In this document: piece after piece, positions 1 to 9,040 of the stretch
How the letters are laid out: every line of letters begins with the position of its first letter
Position numbering within the stretch: the first letter of the stretch is position 1
Assembly (NCBI RefSeq): GCF_023150235.1
Contig: NZ_JAKLLH010000017.1
Coordinates: 1 to 64,000, forward strand
Direction of reading: 5' to 3'
Source of the DNA: Azonexus sp.
GTDB lineage: Bacteria; Pseudomonadota; Gammaproteobacteria; Burkholderiales; Rhodocyclaceae
Length of the DNA stretch: 64,000 nt
Position numbers and translations under genes: made by a program
The notes under the pieces: generated by a model
What the model saw: only the letters and a program-made list of their open reading frames with translations
Database searches by the model: none
What the model was told of the DNA's origin: nothing

Positions 1-171
1 TCGGATAGCATTCATGGGGCGGGCGTTATGATGTTGGCTTCGAGAACCGCATCATGCCAGAAATGGCCGCCCGCACCTTCCGTTTTTCCACTCCAGAGCG
101 GAAAATCCCGCTCGCAAGCAGCCTTTTGCAAGAGGCTCAAGTGACCAGACCGACCACCTGATAATCGCTGA
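1..171 (+). promoter_or_regulatory. CRISPR leader region
   Basis: Non-repetitive DNA directly before the first repeat of the array. The only degenerate repeat lies at the far (right) end, so this side is the leader and the array should be transcribed rightward. I see no cas6f (csy4) tail in the three forward frames here; all hit stops early. In type I-F loci the cas operon usually ends shortly before the leader, so it may lie just left of the window. No clear -35/-10 pair was found. Confidence 0.55.
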
Positions 172-981
172 CCTCACTGCCGGATAGGCAGCTCAGAAAA
201 CCCGGCGCCGGCACTGCGCCGACCACTCAAGCCTCACTGCCGGATAGGCAGCTCAGAAAGCAGAGCAAGCGACACGCCAGTTAATCCGCGTCCTCACTGC
301 CGGATAGGCAGCTCAGAAACAACTGGGAGCTTGGAAACAAGCTGATCAGATCCTCACTGCCGGATAGGCAGCTCAGAAATATCACCTTCGTCAGATACCA
401 AAAACGCATTGCCTCACTGCCGGATAGGCAGCTCAGAAAACGACGACGATGCCCTTTCGATGCACCGCAAGCCTCACTGCCGGATAGGCAGCTCAGAAAT
501 TATCCGGGATTTCGGCTTGAGGAAATGACAACCTCACTGCCGGATAGGCAGCTCAGAAAAGATGCAAAAGCCGCGATGATGTTCAGCGCGGCCTCACTGC
601 CGGATAGGCAGCTCAGAAACGGCACGGAAGCCAACGTTGTTGTTGTCATTCGACCTCACTGCCGGATAGGCAGCTCAGAAATTGAGCCGGGTGATTGTGA
701 TGTCGAGCGCCTGCCTCACTGCCGGATAGGCAGCTCAGAAATGCCGGGGATGGAAAAACAACTGGAGGAAAAGCCTCACTGCCGGATAGGCAGCTCAGAA
801 AATGACTTCGGATTCCAGCAGCTTAATATCGTTCCTCACTGCCGGATAGGCAGCTCAGAAATGTTCGTTGCGCCCACTTTTACCCACCAAAGCCCTCACT
901 GCCGGATAGGCAGCTCAGAAAGGCAGGCCCGGATACATTCGTCACCTCGCAAACCTCACTGCCGGATAGGCAGCTCAAAAA
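172..981 (+). CRISPR. Type I-F CRISPR array, 14 repeats and 13 spacers
   Basis: Fourteen 28-bp repeats start at 172, 232, 292, 352, 412, 472, 532, 592, 654, 714, 774, 834, 894 and 954. Spacers are 32 bp except the eighth (620-653), which is 34 bp. The repeat contains CTGCC-GGATA-GGCAG, a 5-bp stem with a 5-nt loop, and ends in CTCAGAAA, the expected 8-nt 5-prime handle of a Cas6f-processed crRNA. These are type I-F features. Thirteen repeats look identical; the last has a G-to-A change at repeat position 25, marking the trailer end. Spacer origins cannot be judged without a phage/plasmid search. Confidence 0.97.
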
Positions 982-1073
982 AACAACTGCACATAAAAAC
1001 AGATGATCACGGTTTGAATCAGCAATTGTGATTTTCCAGGCCAAGCCACAGCCTTTGCGTCACTCCCGGCGGC

Positions 1074-1135
1074 CCCGTTGCCGAACGAGATTTACCCGCT
1101 CGGTGCTGCTCGGCAGGTGGAGCAACGGGCATTTT
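1074..1135 (+). terminator. Possible terminator after the CRISPR array
   Basis: CCCGTTGC (1074-1081) can pair with GCAACGGG (1122-1129), enclosing smaller CCGA/TCGG pairings, followed by a short T run (CATTTTT). It lies between the array and the next gene and could end array transcription. The long loop makes the call weak. Confidence 0.3.
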
Positions 1136-1212
1136 TGGGGATTCGCACGCTGTGCACAGCTTTACCCCGATAATGGCGGCCATTTTGTTTTGCACGCTTT
1201 TGCGGAATTCCC

Positions 1213-3420
1213 ATGGAAATCAAGGTCAATTTTCTCGACAAGCTTCGTCAGGAAGCCAAATTCGACGACTTCACGGTCATCGCCGATCAGCCCATCCGCT
1301 ACAAGGGCGACGGTTCGGCGCCGGGGCCGTTCGATTACTTCCTCGCTTCGTCGGCCTTGTGCGCGGCCTACTTCGTCAAACTCTACTGCGACACGCGCAA
1401 TATCCCGACCGAACATATCCGCCTGGCGCACAACAACATCGTCGATCCGGAAAACCGCTACAAGCAAACCTTCAAGATCCAGGTCGAGCTGCCGCCGGAT
1501 ATTTCCGAGAAGGACCGGCTCGGCATTTTGCGTTCGATTGACCGGTGCACCGTGAAAAAGGTGGTGCAGACCGGCCCCGAGTTCGTCATCGAGGAAGTCG
1601 AGAATCTGGATGCCGACGCGCAGGCGCTGCTGAGCATCAGCGCGGATGCCGACCAGCAGACCTACATCGCCGGCAAGGACCTGCCGCTGGAAGAGACCAT
1701 CGCCAACATGTCCGGCCTGCTCGCCGGGCTGGGCATCAAGATCGAGATCGCCTCCTGGCGCAATCTGGTGCCCAACGTCTGGTCGCTGCACATCCGCGAC
1801 GCGCATTCGCCGATGTGCTTCACCAACGGCAAGGGCGCGACCAAGGAAAGCGCACTCGCTTCGGCGCTCGGCGAGTACATCGAGCGCCTGAGCTGCAACC
1901 ATTTCTATAACGACAATTACTGGGGGCCGGAGATCGCCAACGCGCCCTTCGTGCATTACCCGGAGGAACGCTGGTTCAAGCCGGGCCGCAGTAAGCACAC
2001 CTCGGATGCGCTGCCCAAGGGCCTGCTCGACGAGTACTGCCTGGAAATTTACAACCCGGACGGCGAACTGCGCGCCTCGCACCTGTTCGACACCAACTCC
2101 GGCAACACCGAGCGCGGTATCTGCGCGCTGCCCTATGTGCGCCAGTCCGACGGCGAGACGGTCTATTTCCCGACCAACCTGATCGACAACCTGTTCCTCA
2201 GCAACGGCATGAGCGCCGGCAACACGCTGGCCGAGGCGCAGGTGCAGTGCCTGTCGGAAATCTTCGAGCGCGCCGTCAAGCGCGAAATCCTCGAAGGCGA
2301 AATCGCGCTGCCCGACGTGCCGGCCGAAGTGCTGGCCAAATATCCGGGCATCGTCGCCGGCATTGCCGAACTGGAAACTCAGGGCTTCCCGGTGCTGGTC
2401 AAGGATGCCTCGCTGGGCGGCGAGTTCCCGGTGATGTGCGTGACCCTGATGAACCCGCGCACCGGCGGCGTCTTCGCCTCCTTCGGCGCGCATCCGAGCC
2501 TGGAAGTGGCGCTCGAACGCAGCCTCACCGAACTGCTGCAGGGGCGCAGCTTCGAGGGCCTCAACGACCTGCCGCGCCCGACCTTCGAGAGCAACGCCGT
2601 CACCGAGCCAAACAATTTCGTCGAGCATTTCATCGACTCCAGCGGCGTCGTGTCGTGGCGCTTCTTCAGCGCCAAGGCCGATTACGAATTCGTCGAATGG
2701 GATTTCTCCGGCCAGGGTGAAGAATCCAACGCCGACGAGGCGGCGATGCTGTTCGGCATCCTCGAAGCCATGGGCAAGGAAGTGTACATGGCGGTCTACG
2801 ATCAGTTGGGCGCCACGGCCTGCCGCATTCTGGTGCCCGGCTATTCGGAAATCTATCCGGTCGACGACCTGATCTGGGACAACACCAACAAGGCGCTCGC
2901 CTTCCGCGAAGACATCCTCAATCTGCACCGCCTCGACGACGACGCGCTGGCCGCCCTGCTCGAACGCCTGGAAGAGAGCGAACTCGACGACTACACCGAC
3001 ATCATCACGCTGATCGGCGTCGAGTTCGACGAGAACACCGAATGGGGCCAGCTGACCATCCTCGAACTCAAGCTCCTGATCAAGCTCGCGCTGCAGGACA
3101 TCGAAGCGGCCAAGGAACAGGTCGAAGCCTACCTGCAGTACAACGAGAACACCGCCGAGCGCGGCCTCTTCTACCAGGCGGTCAATGTGGTGCTGGAAGT
3201 GCTGCTCGACGACGAATTGGAACTGGTGGATTACGAGCCCAACTTCCGCCGCATGTTCGGCAACGCACGCATGGACAGGGTGCTCGGCGCGGTCGACGGC
3301 AGCCTGCGCTTCCCCGGCCTGACCCCGACCAGCCTGGCGCTCGAAGGCCTCGACCGCCACCAGCGGCTGCTCGACAGCTACCGCAAAATCCACGCCGCCC
3401 GCGCCAAAGCAGCCGGGTAA
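1213..3420 (+). CDS. ycaO: OsmC domain / YcaO domain fusion protein
   Basis: A 735-residue protein. Residues 1 to about 135 form an OsmC-like domain with both typical cysteines: C50 in SSALCAAYF and C112 in DRCTVKKVV. OsmC proteins are thiol peroxidases for organic hydroperoxides. The rest is a YcaO domain with the glutamate-rich ATP-binding motifs (KESALASALGEYIER, then SEIFERAVKREI) and a helical, TPR-like C-terminus, as in E. coli YcaO (about 590 residues), a factor linked to beta-methylthiolation of ribosomal protein S12. The extra length is the OsmC part. No precursor peptide or RiPP maturation gene is nearby, so a housekeeping YcaO is more likely than a peptide cyclodehydratase. The ribosome site is weak. 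Confidence 0.9.
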   Translation: MEIKVNFLDKLRQEAKFDDFTVIADQPIRYKGDGSAPGPFDYFLASSALCAAYFVKLYCDTRNIPTEHIRLAHNNIVDPENRYKQTFKIQVELPPDISEKDRLGILRSIDRCTVKKVVQTGPEFVIEEVENLDADAQALLSISADADQQTYIAGKDLPLEETIANMSGLLAGLGIKIEIASWRNLVPNVWSLHIRDAHSPMCFTNGKGATKESALASALGEYIERLSCNHFYNDNYWGPEIANAPFVHYPEERWFKPGRSKHTSDALPKGLLDEYCLEIYNPDGELRASHLFDTNSGNTERGICALPYVRQSDGETVYFPTNLIDNLFLSNGMSAGNTLAEAQVQCLSEIFERAVKREILEGEIALPDVPAEVLAKYPGIVAGIAELETQGFPVLVKDASLGGEFPVMCVTLMNPRTGGVFASFGAHPSLEVALERSLTELLQGRSFEGLNDLPRPTFESNAVTEPNNFVEHFIDSSGVVSWRFFSAKADYEFVEWDFSGQGEESNADEAAMLFGILEAMGKEVYMAVYDQLGATACRILVPGYSEIYPVDDLIWDNTNKALAFREDILNLHRLDDDALAALLERLEESELDDYTDIITLIGVEFDENTEWGQLTILELKLLIKLALQDIEAAKEQVEAYLQYNENTAERGLFYQAVNVVLEVLLDDELELVDYEPNFRRMFGNARMDRVLGAVDGSLRFPGLTPTSLALEGLDRHQRLLDSYRKIHAARAKAAG

Positions 3421-3458
3421 ACCAGCGCGGCCAGCCCGCCCCGCAGCGCTGCGGGCCT

Positions 3459-3517
3459 CGGCTGCGCCAGCCGCTCACGGTCGACCGGAAAAAAGACCGT
3501 TTTTCCCGGTCGACCGT
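3459..3517 (+). repeat. 59-bp repeat copy 1, left of the fic gene
   Basis: Matches 5189-5247 in the same orientation at 57 of 59 positions. The right half is a long hairpin: CACGGTCGACCGG-AAAAA, a short loop, then TTTTTCCCGGTCGACCGTG. It holds two copies of the palindrome CGGTCGACCG (3478-3487 and 3507-3516). It lies between two convergent genes, so it may also act as a terminator in both directions. It is a member of the dispersed GGTCGACC family seen across the window. Confidence 0.85.
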
Positions 3518-3544
3518 GGCAGGCCGCCACGGCATGCCGAACAC

Positions 3545-5098
3545 TCACGCCTCATCTTCAAACGCCGCCCGCACGGCACTCATGATTTGCTGATGCCGAT
3601 CATAAAAAACGCCCCCCTCGGCGAAAATCTGAGGCAGGGTTTTGCGCAGGCTGTTGCTGACCTGCCAGCCGTTTTCCTTGAGCGAGCGAATCATCCTGTC
3701 CGCATCGGGGTCGGGCATTTCCAGCAAGTTTTTGATCGCATCCCGGGCATGGTCGTGCCGACGTAAAGCCAAGGCCTCTTGTGCCATATCCTGCTCGACC
3801 GTCTGCCGCAGCACCTCGCTCAAGTAGTGCGCTTGCTCGGTCAAATCGGGATAGCGCCAGGCATGCGCGGCATCTTCAGTGCACAAAAACTCGAAATTGG
3901 TTTCAACCGAGTCGGCGCATGTCCGCTTTGGCCCAAAACGATAGGCTGTCGCGTAGGTTTGCATGAAACGCCGAGAAAACAGCTCCAGCGCCCGATCATA
4001 ATCGGCACGCCCCTTGGCCGATCCGGCGATCGTTCCCGATACCGGAACAATGATATTGGGCGGCACCACGCCGTCGGCGGCAAGCAGGTGGTTGATCAAA
4101 AACCGGTGAATTCGACCATTGCCATCGGCGAGCGGGTGCAGATAAACAAAGGCGAACGAGACCGCAGCCGCACGAGCCAAAGGAGAGGCACCCCGCGTTC
4201 GGGTTTCAAAGCGGCGCAGGGCATCAAGCATTTCGCCCACCAACACCTCGGAGGGTGCGATGTAGTGAACGATTTCATTGCCGAAGCTGCTCTCCCCGAC
4301 AAACACGGGCGATTGCCGGAGACCGACCCTGAGTGCGGCCTCGCCAAGGACGGCTTGCTGTAGTTTGAGCAATTGCTCGGGTGCCATCGGGTCGTTCATG
4401 CGCCCGCTGTACGTACCGATAGCCGCTGCAAAGCGTTTCACACGGTCCTGTTTGTCTGCCTCGTGCTCAATGGCGAAACTGGCCCGCGATTCCTTGAAAG
4501 TCAGCCAGGCCGCGCTACGCAACAGCAGTTCCGGTCCGTAGGTGTCATCCAGCGATTGCACACCAGCCGCCACATCGTAGAGCCATTGGCGTTGTGCCAG
4601 GGGGCCAAGAAAGAGCATCGGGCAAAATTCGCGTCGTCCGGGCAGGTTGTTATTGACCCGCCACCGCCGGATTTTGTCTGCCACCGGAGCGGCCAAGTAC
4701 TGGCTTGCGTCGATGGCGTCGACATAGGCAACGTTGGGTGCGGTATCTGGCAAAGCCAGTTGCCGGCCGGTAAACCATTCGTAAAAGAATGCGGTTCGCC
4801 GTGCATACCTGCCGGTTGGCTCATCCCTTACCCAGGCAACGACAATTTCTGGATCAAGGCACTCGAACAGGCGCGAGAAAAACTCGAAGCTCAGACGCTC
4901 ATATTTCAAACCGAATTCGAAGTGGCCTCGAAAATCATCAGAAGGTCGATACTGTGCCGGCCAAGTGAGCACTTCCTGCCCATGTGCAATCTCGCGTTGG
5001 CGCATCGCCCCCTGTCGGCTACGGGTATAAAGCGGCTGCACCAGTTGGATGCCATGCATCTCCAGTAGCCGATGGAAGCCAAACAAGATTTCAGACAT
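3545..5098 (-). CDS. Fic-domain protein (AMPylase-like), class II
   Basis: A 517-residue protein with an intact Fic core motif HPLADGNGRIHR (H321 to R332). Fic enzymes usually transfer AMP, or another nucleotide part, to hydroxyl side chains of target proteins. SFAIEH at 207-212 fits the inhibitory helix motif (S/T)xxxE(G/N) placed N-terminal to the core (class II), with His in the last position; such proteins carry their own inhibition. The first 200 residues are not recognised. No antitoxin-like partner is adjacent. The gene and its low-GC upstream DNA lie exactly between two direct 59-bp repeats, and base composition looks lower in GC than the neighbours, suggesting acquisition as a cassette. 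Confidence 0.88.
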   Translation of the reverse strand: MSEILFGFHRLLEMHGIQLVQPLYTRSRQGAMRQREIAHGQEVLTWPAQYRPSDDFRGHFEFGLKYERLSFEFFSRLFECLDPEIVVAWVRDEPTGRYARRTAFFYEWFTGRQLALPDTAPNVAYVDAIDASQYLAAPVADKIRRWRVNNNLPGRREFCPMLFLGPLAQRQWLYDVAAGVQSLDDTYGPELLLRSAAWLTFKESRASFAIEHEADKQDRVKRFAAAIGTYSGRMNDPMAPEQLLKLQQAVLGEAALRVGLRQSPVFVGESSFGNEIVHYIAPSEVLVGEMLDALRRFETRTRGASPLARAAAVSFAFVYLHPLADGNGRIHRFLINHLLAADGVVPPNIIVPVSGTIAGSAKGRADYDRALELFSRRFMQTYATAYRFGPKRTCADSVETNFEFLCTEDAAHAWRYPDLTEQAHYLSEVLRQTVEQDMAQEALALRRHDHARDAIKNLLEMPDPDADRMIRSLKENGWQVSNSLRKTLPQIFAEGGVFYDRHQQIMSAVRAAFEDEA

Positions 5099-5188
5099 CG
5101 TCAGTTATTTCGCTATCAGTTGATTTATTTTAATAAATAACAGGGAAATCACCACTAAAACGATATAGAAAATACCCGCGCAATGTCC
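5099..5188 (-). promoter_or_regulatory. AT-rich upstream region of the fic gene
   Basis: About 90 bp, strikingly AT-rich compared with both sides, between the fic start and the second 59-bp repeat. It probably carries the fic promoter (for example CTATAT around 5162-5168), but no clear hexamer pair was resolved. One minus-strand frame reads as a short hydrophobic stretch ending in a stop, possibly a leftover of a membrane protein gene. Confidence 0.35.
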
Positions 5189-5247
5189 CGGCTGCGCCAG
5201 CCGCTCACGGTCGACCGGAAAAAAAGCCGTTTTTCCCGGTCGACCGT
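5189..5247 (+). repeat. 59-bp repeat copy 2, right of the fic gene
   Basis: Second copy of the element at 3459-3517, same orientation, two differences within the loop of the hairpin. It starts with the same CGGCTGCGCCAGCCGC lead and contains CGGTCGACCG at 5208-5217 and 5237-5246. It ends six bases after the stop codon of the metal permease gene. Recombination between the two copies would remove 1730 bp containing the fic gene cleanly. Confidence 0.85.
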
Positions 5248-5252
5248 AAATC

Positions 5253-6029
5253 TCAACCCAAGACCACCGCCAGCAGCAGCAACAAGGCCAGCACCGGCCC
5301 GAAGGGCTGGTCGAAGCCGAGCGCCAGGGCAAAGGCAGCGAGGTAGGCCAGCAGCCCGCAAGCCACCGCCAGCAGCAAGCCGCGCCGCCAGCTGGGCGCA
5401 CGGCGGAAGGCAAGCCAGGCCGGGATGAAGACCAGCGCGAAGGCGCCCATCACGCCCAGGGTCATGGTCGCCAGCGCCAGACACAGCGCGGCGAGCAGGT
5501 CGAAGCCGGCGAGCACCGGCCAGGCCGGGCGGCCGCGCAGGCGTAAAAAATCCGGGTAGAGACGGGCAAGCAGCAAGTCGCCCGACCAACGGCGCAGGCC
5601 GAGCAGGGTCAGCCCCAGGGCGCCGGCAGCGAGCACCAGTTGCTGCCCGCCGGCAAAGTAAAGCTGGCCGTCGAACAGCGCGTGGCCCAGGCTTTCGGCG
5701 AGCGGGTTGTTGGCGACCAACAGCACCGCCAGCGCCCAGCTGGCGAGGAGCAGGAAGACCTGCGCGGCGGCGCCGTGCAGGCGGCGCTGCAGGGCCTGTT
5801 TGCCGGCCCCGGCGACGCCGCTGGCGAGCAGGCCGCCGGCCAGCGGCGGCAGGCTGGCGGTGGCCGCGAGCAAGGCACCGGCAGCGGCAACGTGGGCGTA
5901 GGCGAGCGCCGCCAGCCATTCGTCGCGCAGGCGCAGGTAGGCACCGAGCAGCGGCAGCAGCAGGGCCAGCAGCAGGCCGTTGGCGAAGGGCAGCGCAAAG
6001 AGCGCGAAATCAGGCGCGGTCCATTGCAT
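5253..6029 (-). CDS. znuB: Metal ABC transporter permease (ZnuB-like)
   Basis: A 258-residue, strongly hydrophobic protein with about seven or eight membrane segments, typical of the ABC-3 family of zinc/manganese permeases. The start [13 protein letters not shown] is chosen because it overlaps the end of the ATPase gene by 20 bases, giving a compact operon. It is the last gene of the substrate-binding protein, ATPase, permease set. Family assignment is firm; zinc rather than manganese is inferred from the neighbours. Confidence 0.85.
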   Translation of the reverse strand: MQWTAPDFALFALPFANGLLLALLLPLLGAYLRLRDEWLAALAYAHVAAAGALLAATASLPPLAGGLLASGVAGAGKQALQRRLHGAAAQVFLLLASWALAVLLVANNPLAESLGHALFDGQLYFAGGQQLVLAAGALGLTLLGLRRWSGDLLLARLYPDFLRLRGRPAWPVLAGFDLLAALCLALATMTLGVMGAFALVFIPAWLAFRRAPSWRRGLLLAVACGLLAYLAAFALALGFDQPFGPVLALLLLLAVVLG

Positions 6030-6615
6030 GCGCGGCCTCCAGATGCAGAATGCGGTCGCAACTTGCGGCGAGGAAGTCGGCATCGTGGCTGACCACCAAG
6101 AGCCCGGCGCCCGCCGCCGCACGGTCGCGCAGATGCGCGGCAAGCCAGGCGGTGCCGGCGGCGTCGAGGTTGTTGGTCGGTTCGTCGAGCAGGACCAGGT
6201 CGCCCGGCGCCTGCAGCACCGCCCACAGCGCGAGAAAATGTCGCTGGCCGCCGGAAAGGCGGTCGATCCGCCAATCCAGCTTGTCGGCCAGCCAGGGCGG
6301 CAGGCCGGCGGCGCCGGCACCGGTCAAGGCCAGCAGTTCATGGCCGTTGAGCGGCAGACCGGCGAAGGGCGGCACCTCCTGGCGCTGCCAGTTGATGCGC
6401 AGCTCCGGCGCCCGCTGCAACTCACCCGCGACGCAGTGGGCGCCGCCGCCGGCGATCAGCGCCAGCAGGCTGCTTTTGCCGACGCCGTTGGGCCCGGCCA
6501 GGCCGACGATCTCGCCAGCGGCAAGCGCCAGGCTGACCGCCTTGCCCGCCGGCTTGTCCGCCGCCCCCGGCCAGCCGGCAACAACGCCGGCGAGTTGCAG
6601 CAGCGGCGCCATCAC
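6010..6615 (-). CDS. znuC: Metal ABC transporter ATPase (ZnuC-like)
   Basis: A 201-residue ATPase with Walker A (GPNGVGKSS), the ABC signature LSGGQ and Walker B ([12 protein letters not shown]). It would power uptake of the metal delivered by the periplasmic protein encoded just upstream. Its start overlaps that gene's stop by four bases (ATGA), and its end overlaps the permease start. It is somewhat short for ZnuC, which often has a C-terminal extension. Confidence 0.87.
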   Translation of the reverse strand: MMAPLLQLAGVVAGWPGAADKPAGKAVSLALAAGEIVGLAGPNGVGKSSLLALIAGGGAHCVAGELQRAPELRINWQRQEVPPFAGLPLNGHELLALTGAGAAGLPPWLADKLDWRIDRLSGGQRHFLALWAVLQAPGDLVLLDEPTNNLDAAGTAWLAAHLRDRAAAGAGLLVVSHDADFLAASCDRILHLEAAHAMDRA

Positions 6616-7508
6616 AGCGCCTTCAACAAGCGCTGCACGGTGTCGTCGAAAAGTCCGAACAGGTCGCCGGCCTCAGCCGTGCCACCCACGGTGTAGGGCA
6701 ATTGCAGCGCCGGTATCCCGGCCTTGGCCGCCAGCCACTGGCTGGGGCCTTCGGCCTGGTAGGCGGTACGCAGGATCAGCTTGGCCGCCTGCGCCCCCTG
6801 CTGTCGTTGCAGCAGGCCGCTGAGGTGGCTGCTGGTCGGTTCAACACCGGGTTTGGGCTCAAGTGCGCCGACGATGCGCAGGCCGAGCCAGTGCGCGAGG
6901 TAGGCGTAAGAAGTGTGATGTTCGAGCACCGGCACCCCCTTGAGCGGCGCGGCCTGCGCCTCCCAGCGACTGATCGCGGCCTGCCAGCGTTCGCGGAATT
7001 TTTGCCAGTTTTGCCGGTAGACCGTGGCATTGGCCGGGTCCAGCTCGGCCATCCGCCCACTCAAGGCCTCGCCGACCGCGAGCAGGTTGCGCGGGTCGAG
7101 ATGGAGGTGCGGGTTGCCGGCGGCGTGTACGTCGCCGTGGGCGCGGTCGAGCACCTTGGGCACGTCGAGCAGTTGCACTTGCGCGGCGGCTTCGAAATAG
7201 CCGGGCAGCCCCGGCTGGATCGCGGCGTTGCCGGCATCGCGCAGGACCAGCGGCAGCCAGCCGATTTCGAGGTCGGCGCCGGTGGCGACCACCAGCTGCG
7301 CCCGCCGCGCCTGCGCCAGCAACGACGGCCGCGCCTCGATCCGGTGCGGATCCTGGCGGGCCGTGGTCGCGGTATACACCTTGGCCTTGCCGCCACCGAT
7401 TTCGCCGGCCAGCGCGCCCCATTCGGGGACCGTGGAAAAGACCGCGAGATCGGCGCGGGCCAAGGTCGCCAGCAGGCTGCCGGCGATCAAGAAGAGCCAT
7501 TTTTTCAT
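6612..7508 (-). CDS. znuA: Periplasmic metal-binding protein (ZnuA-like)
   Basis: A 298-residue protein starting [19 protein letters not shown], a clear signal peptide, preceded by AAGGGA at good spacing. Family histidines are visible in [10 protein letters not shown], in the [10 protein letters not shown] block and in [10 protein letters not shown], the positions that bind Zn or Mn in cluster A-I binding proteins. The long His-rich loop of E. coli ZnuA is reduced to a short [13 protein letters not shown] stretch. It is 11 bases after the outer-membrane protein gene and in the same operon. Confidence 0.87.
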   Translation of the reverse strand: MKKWLFLIAGSLLATLARADLAVFSTVPEWGALAGEIGGGKAKVYTATTARQDPHRIEARPSLLAQARRAQLVVATGADLEIGWLPLVLRDAGNAAIQPGLPGYFEAAAQVQLLDVPKVLDRAHGDVHAAGNPHLHLDPRNLLAVGEALSGRMAELDPANATVYRQNWQKFRERWQAAISRWEAQAAPLKGVPVLEHHTSYAYLAHWLGLRIVGALEPKPGVEPTSSHLSGLLQRQQGAQAAKLILRTAYQAEGPSQWLAAKAGIPALQLPYTVGGTAEAGDLFGLFDDTVQRLLKAL

Positions 7509-7519
7509 CGCTTGTTCCC

Positions 7520-8956
7520 TTAGAACTTGTGCGCGCCGTGGGCGCCCAGGCTCATGATGTACTGCAGGGTCCATTGGTGGTCGGTCAGGCCCTGCATCGA
7601 CTTGTCCTGAGCGTATTGCAGACGGACGCGCGAGAACTCGCTCCAGCTGTAGTCGATCATCGCCGACGAGCGCTTGGGCGTGAAGTCCTTGAACAAGGCA
7701 TTTTCGTTGCCCAGCTCGGCCGCTGCCTGCGAGCCGATGCGTGCGCTGTTGGCGGCCAGCTGCTCATGGCGCAGACCGGCACGCCAGTTGGGCGTGAATT
7801 GGTACACCGCCTGCAGGTACCAGCCCTCTTGCCGGCGCCGGTAGCTGTCACGCAGCCCGGTGCAGGCCTCGCCGCTGCCGGCGGTCTCCGGCGTGCAACC
7901 GATGTCGCCGTTTTCGCTGCGACTGAAATATTCGCCCTGCAGCTTGAAGTTGCGGTATTTGGGGTTGCCATTGGGCGCCCATTTCCAGACAAAATCGGCG
8001 ATCCAGGTCTTGCTGCCAGCGTTGAGCCCGGCTTCGCCGTGCACGTCGTTGGCATCATGGACCTCGGCCAACCGCTGCCGGGTCGCACTCTTCAGGTAAG
8101 AAAGGCCAGCCCGCCAGCTGTGCGAATCACCGAGGTCGTTGCCGAGATGGGCAAAGACCGCGCCGCTGCCAGCACCGTTACGGTTACGCTCGCTGCCGGG
8201 GAAGCTGGCGCCGCGCCCGGTTTCGGCACCGAATTCGAGGAAGAACGGAGTCGGTGCCAGCCACTTGGCCTGCACGCCGTCCTGTACATAGCTGCCATGT
8301 TCGCCGAACAGTGCCGAATACATCAGCGGCGCGCCGGCAAAGTCCCACTGGTGCGGGTGCTGCTCGTTGAGGTAGCCGATCCCGGAACGGAAACGCCCGC
8401 CCTTGACGCCAAAGCCGTTGCCCAGACCGAGCGACTGGAACCAGGCCTCTTCGACCTCGACTTCGCTGTCGCGCATCGCCAGGATCGCCTGGCCGCGCCA
8501 GTTCGGGTCGATATTGGCGGAGAGCACCAATTCGCTGTGATCGACGTTGAAGCCACGGCGGTTGGCCGCTTCAACCTCGTTACCACCATGGCTATGCCCG
8601 GCAGCCGGCCAGAAGCCGGTGATGCCGCGACCGGCGACATTTTTCATCTGCGTGTATTGGCCTTGCAGGATCAGCGAAACCTCCGGGTTGAAGGCGCTGG
8701 CGGCGCTGCTGCCGCGCTCGCTGCGGCGTACTGCCGGTTCGCTGGCGGCACTGGCCGCCGCAGGTGCCGTCGCTGGCGCGGCCTGACGCTCGGCGGCAGC
8801 CAGCTTGCCTTCGAGCGCGGCGATCCGCTGTTCGTAGGCTTGCTTCATTTCGGCGATCTGGGCCCGAATCGCCGCCAGATCGGCAGACTCGGCGGCAAGG
8901 ACGGGGAAAGGCAGAAAGATGCCGGCGACCAGGGCCGACAGGATGGTTTGACGCAT
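7520..8956 (-). CDS. Outer-membrane beta-barrel protein linked to metal uptake
   Basis: 478 residues: signal peptide (cut near VLAAES), a coiled-coil stretch of about residues 25-60 (IRAQIAEMKQAYEQRIAALEGKL), a low-complexity Ala/Pro linker, then alternating polar/aromatic strands ending in F (AHGAHKF), typical of an outer-membrane barrel. The coiled coil plus barrel resembles trimeric porins with a periplasmic stalk. It lies 11 bases upstream of znuA, so it probably lets the metal through the outer membrane. CAGGAG precedes the start at good spacing. Exact family not identified. Confidence 0.7.
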   Translation of the reverse strand: MRQTILSALVAGIFLPFPVLAAESADLAAIRAQIAEMKQAYEQRIAALEGKLAAAERQAAPATAPAAASAASEPAVRRSERGSSAASAFNPEVSLILQGQYTQMKNVAGRGITGFWPAAGHSHGGNEVEAANRRGFNVDHSELVLSANIDPNWRGQAILAMRDSEVEVEEAWFQSLGLGNGFGVKGGRFRSGIGYLNEQHPHQWDFAGAPLMYSALFGEHGSYVQDGVQAKWLAPTPFFLEFGAETGRGASFPGSERNRNGAGSGAVFAHLGNDLGDSHSWRAGLSYLKSATRQRLAEVHDANDVHGEAGLNAGSKTWIADFVWKWAPNGNPKYRNFKLQGEYFSRSENGDIGCTPETAGSGEACTGLRDSYRRRQEGWYLQAVYQFTPNWRAGLRHEQLAANSARIGSQAAAELGNENALFKDFTPKRSSAMIDYSWSEFSRVRLQYAQDKSMQGLTDHQWTLQYIMSLGAHGAHKF

Positions 8957-9002
8957 GGAAAACTCCTGAAAAAACGCGAACGAGCGCGACCGGGCACCTC
9001 GC

Positions 9003-9040
9003 CACGGTCGACGTTGAAAAAGGCGGCTTTTTCAGGAAAG
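9003..9040 (+). repeat. Degenerate GGTCGAC hairpin element
   Basis: CACGGTCGACGTTGAAAAA followed by GGCGGC and TTTTTCA. It forms a TGAAAAA/TTTTTCA hairpin next to a one-sided GGTCGAC, as in the other dispersed elements. It covers the 3-prime end of the small His/Cys gene and the space before the barrel gene. Confidence 0.5.

Noticed and set aside
525-1031. 168-codon open frame across the CRISPR array
   Set aside because: It is a product of the 28-bp repeat read in one frame (PHCRIGSSE repeats); the DNA is clearly a CRISPR array.
1162-3393. 743-codon open frame on the minus strand opposite ycaO
   Set aside because: Antisense frame created by strong third-position GC bias of ycaO; its product has no recognisable motif, while the plus-strand protein has both domains intact.
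1213-3420. YcaO as part of a thiazole/oxazole peptide (RiPP) cluster
   Set aside because: No precursor peptide, dehydrogenase, protease or exporter of that type adjoins it, and the C-terminus resembles housekeeping YcaO.
5105-5413. 102-codon minus-strand frame across the second 59-bp repeat
   Set aside because: Mostly a shadow of the permease gene and the repeat; only the last 20 codons look like a membrane segment, so not called a gene.
8957-9031. Possible Zur operator before the outer-membrane barrel gene
   Set aside because: No palindrome of Zur type; the symmetrical bases belong to the dispersed GGTCGAC hairpin family.
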